A DNA stretch of 7,931 nucleotides from Clostridiales bacterium (GTDB lineage: Bacteria > Bacillota > Clostridia > Lachnospirales > Lachnospiraceae). Shown here one piece after another: positions 6,312 through 7,931 of the stretch. The DNA is taken from the NCBI GenBank assembly GCA_019420405.1, contig JAHZHF010000064.1, forward strand, positions 1 through 7,931, read 5' to 3'. Both the position numbers and the translations under genes were made by a program. The notes below the pieces were generated by a model. The model ran no database searches, was not told where the DNA came from, and saw nothing but the letters and a program-made list of their open reading frames with translations. Each line of letters starts with the position of its first letter. Position 1 is the stretch's first letter.

Positions 6312-6377
6312 ATGAATAACCCTGCAAAAGATGTAATAAGCTGTAACAACATCTTTTGCAGGGTTATTATAATATGA
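6312..6377 (+). CDS. Possible 21-codon leader reading frame overlapping the second PBP start
   Basis: An ATG at 6312 opens a frame of 21 codons (product beginning MNNPAKDVIS) that crosses both arms of the hairpin at 6315-6368 and ends with TGA at 6375-6377. That stop overlaps the PBP start ATG at 6374-6376 in an ATGA arrangement, the usual sign of translational coupling. Against it, the only Shine-Dalgarno-like bases (AAAAGG) touch the ATG with no spacing. It could be entered by ribosomes that finish ftsI, whose stop is 17 bases upstream. Speculative, and it may be chance. Confidence 0.3.
   Translation: MNNPAKDVISCNNIFCRVIII
6315..6368 (+). promoter_or_regulatory. Perfect 20-bp hairpin covering the second PBP ribosome binding region
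   Basis: Bases 6315-6334 are the exact reverse complement of 6349-6368, with a 14-base loop (6335-6348). The right arm ends 5 bases before the ATG at 6374 and contains the only Shine-Dalgarno-like bases, AGGG (6360-6363). In the mRNA the hairpin should hide that site. What follows is ATAAT and then the ATG, not a T-run, so this is a poor terminator. A translational gate, or an RNA processing or stability element between the two PBP genes, fits better. Confidence 0.7.
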
Positions 6378-7931
6378 AGAATAAGACATACAACAAAAAG
6401 AAAATACTCATTGTATTCCTGTGTGCGGTTCTGATTCTGCTGGCTCTGATCGGGAGACTGGTGTACCTGATGATATTTGATGCGGAGTATTATCAGGAGC
6501 TGGCCCAGGATCTGCACGAGCGGGAGCGGGAGATTAAGGCAGCCCGGGGAGAGATCGTGGACAGGAACGGTGTTGTGCTGGCCACAAACCGGACCGTGTG
6601 TACGATATCTGTGATTCACAGCCAGATTGAGGACGAAGAGGCGGTGACCGAGGCGCTCTGCCGGGAACTGGAGATGGAAGAAGATGAAGTGAGGAGTAAG
6701 GTTGAGAAGGTCTCCTCCATGGAAAAGATCCGCACCAACGTGGACAAGGAGACCGGGGACAGAATCCGGGAGCTTGACCTGGCGGGGGTTAAGGTAGATG
6801 AGGACTATAAGAGATACTATCCATTTGACGAGCTCGCTTCCCGGGTGCTGGGATTTACCGGAGGCGACAATCAGGGGATTATCGGCCTTGAGGTGAAGTA
6901 TGAGGAATATTTAAAAGGCACCAACGGCACTATCCTGACTGTGACGGATGCCCGCGGAGTGGAACTGGAGGGCGTGGCCGAGGACCGGATCGAGCCTGTG
7001 GCCGGCGATACCATCCAGGTGACGCTGGATTATAATATCCAGGCATACTGTGAGCAGGCCGCGGCGAATGTGATGGAGGAAAAGCAGGCGGAGGCTGTCT
7101 CCATTCTCCTGATGAACCCTCAGAACGGGGAGATTTATGCAATGGTAAATGTCCCGGAGTTCAATCTCAATGAGCCTTATGAGTTAAATGACGGGACAGA
7201 TGCGGACAGCCTGTCCGATGAGGAACTGCAGGATGCACTGAACCAGATGTGGAGAAACCGGTGTATCAATGACACGTATGAGCCGGGATCAATTTTCAAG
7301 ATCATTACTTCCTCAGCCTGCCTGGAGGAGGGCGTTGTCTCCCTGGAAGATACCTTCTACTGTCCGGGATACCGGGTGGTGGAGGACCGGAGAATCCGGT
7401 GTCACAAAGTGGGAGGACACGGTCAGGAAACGTTTGTGCAGGGAATTCAGAACTCCTGCAACCCTGTGTTTATGGATATCGGTTTAAAGCTCGGGGCGGA
7501 GAAGTTCTACGACTATTTTGAACAGTTCGGGCTGCTGAAACTGACGAATATTGACCTCCCCGGCGAGGCGGGAACTATCATGCATAAAAAGGAGGATATC
7601 GGCCTGGTGGAGCTTGCCACCATGACCTTCGGCCAGTCTTTCCAGGTCACGCCCATTCAGATGGCAGTGACGGTCAGCTCCATCATAAACGGCGGTGTGA
7701 GAGTCACTCCCCATGTGGCGAAGGCAGTGCTTGATGAAGACGGGAAAGTTCTGGAAGAGCTGGAATATGAGACGGAGAGCGGGATCGTCTCGGAGAAGAC
7801 TTCCGAGACGATGCGGATGCTTCTTGAGAGCGTGGTGGCGGAAGGTTCCGGGAAGAACGGATATCTGGAAGGGTATTCCATCGGCGGGAAAACGGCTACC
7901 TCTCAGACTCTGCCAAGAAGCGCCAACAGAT
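6374..7931 (+). CDS. spoVD: Second class B penicillin-binding protein, SpoVD-like (3' end outside window)
   Basis: An open frame of 519 codons runs from ATG 6374 to the right edge with no stop, so the C-terminus is missing. A Lys-rich N-terminus leads into a membrane segment (about 10-33), then RGEIVDRNG (59-67) opens the pedestal domain, with YYPFDELASRVLGF further on. The transpeptidase domain has EPGSIFK with the acylated Ser306 and Lys309, and SCN at 361-363. The third motif reads KTA (506-508), not KTG as in its neighbour. It is a paralogue of the preceding PBP and probably arose by an old tandem duplication. By synteny with Bacillus it sits at spoVD, the spore cortex transpeptidase, but a role in growth cannot be excluded. 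No PASTA domain can be judged because the end is missing. The start has only a weak ribosome binding site, buried in a hairpin. No other upstream start in frame is convincing. Confidence 0.9.
   Translation, partial: MKNKTYNKKKILIVFLCAVLILLALIGRLVYLMIFDAEYYQELAQDLHEREREIKAARGEIVDRNGVVLATNRTVCTISVIHSQIEDEEAVTEALCRELEMEEDEVRSKVEKVSSMEKIRTNVDKETGDRIRELDLAGVKVDEDYKRYYPFDELASRVLGFTGGDNQGIIGLEVKYEEYLKGTNGTILTVTDARGVELEGVAEDRIEPVAGDTIQVTLDYNIQAYCEQAAANVMEEKQAEAVSILLMNPQNGEIYAMVNVPEFNLNEPYELNDGTDADSLSDEELQDALNQMWRNRCINDTYEPGSIFKIITSSACLEEGVVSLEDTFYCPGYRVVEDRRIRCHKVGGHGQETFVQGIQNSCNPVFMDIGLKLGAEKFYDYFEQFGLLKLTNIDLPGEAGTIMHKKEDIGLVELATMTFGQSFQVTPIQMAVTVSSIINGGVRVTPHVAKAVLDEDGKVLEELEYETESGIVSEKTSETMRMLLESVVAEGSGKNGYLEGYSIGGKTATSQTLPRSANR

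Noticed and set aside
6315..6368. Inter-PBP hairpin as a rho-independent terminator
   Set aside because: The stem is strong but no T-run follows on the + strand, only ATAATATG, and none clear on the minus strand.
6368..6373. Perfect TATAAT just before the second PBP start
   Set aside because: No -35 box lies at 16-18 bases, and transcripts from it would start inside the coding region.

Overview
The window looks like a Gram-positive, low-to-mid GC anaerobe of the Clostridia, most probably a Lachnospiraceae member. This rests on gene order (mraZ, rsmH, an ftsL-like gene, then two class B penicillin-binding protein genes, matching the order mraZ-mraW-ftsL-pbpB-spoVD known from Bacillus), strong AGGAGG-type ribosome binding sites, and a DegV-family gene next door. 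The species cannot be named from the sequence alone. All convincing genes lie on the + strand.

Left block (1-1482): the last arm of a palindromic repeat whose other half lies off the left edge, a terminator for an upstream gene, a degV-family gene, a small one-pass membrane protein gene, and a second clear terminator. The two genes seem to form one short transcription unit closed at both ends by terminators and, outside them, by facing copies of the same repeat arm.

Middle block (1483-2100): about 600 bases with no credible gene, built almost wholly of palindromes. A 157-base element (1490-1646) and a 354-base element (1719-2072) are each imperfect inverted repeats, and both begin with AGCTATTTA or a close variant and end with a TAAATAGCT-like motif. 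A separate GC-rich hairpin sits between them. This repeat family is the least explained structure in the window.

Right block (2101-7931): a dcw-type division and cell-wall operon. A good sigma-A promoter (TTGAAA, 17-base spacer, TAGAAT) is overlaid by six GTGG-type repeats at an exact 10-base period, which fits an MraZ operator and autorepression. Then come mraZ, rsmH, ftsL-like, a complete class B PBP (FtsI/PBP2B position) and a second class B PBP (SpoVD position) that runs off the right edge. MraZ would set operon expression, RsmH modifies 16S rRNA, and FtsL and the two transpeptidases act in septal (and probably spore) peptidoglycan synthesis.

Between the two PBP genes there is a perfect 20-bp inverted repeat that would cover the weak ribosome binding site of the second PBP. 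A 21-codon reading frame crosses the hairpin and ends in an ATGA overlap with the PBP start. This is a candidate translational control device. The second PBP also carries KTA in place of the usual KTG motif.
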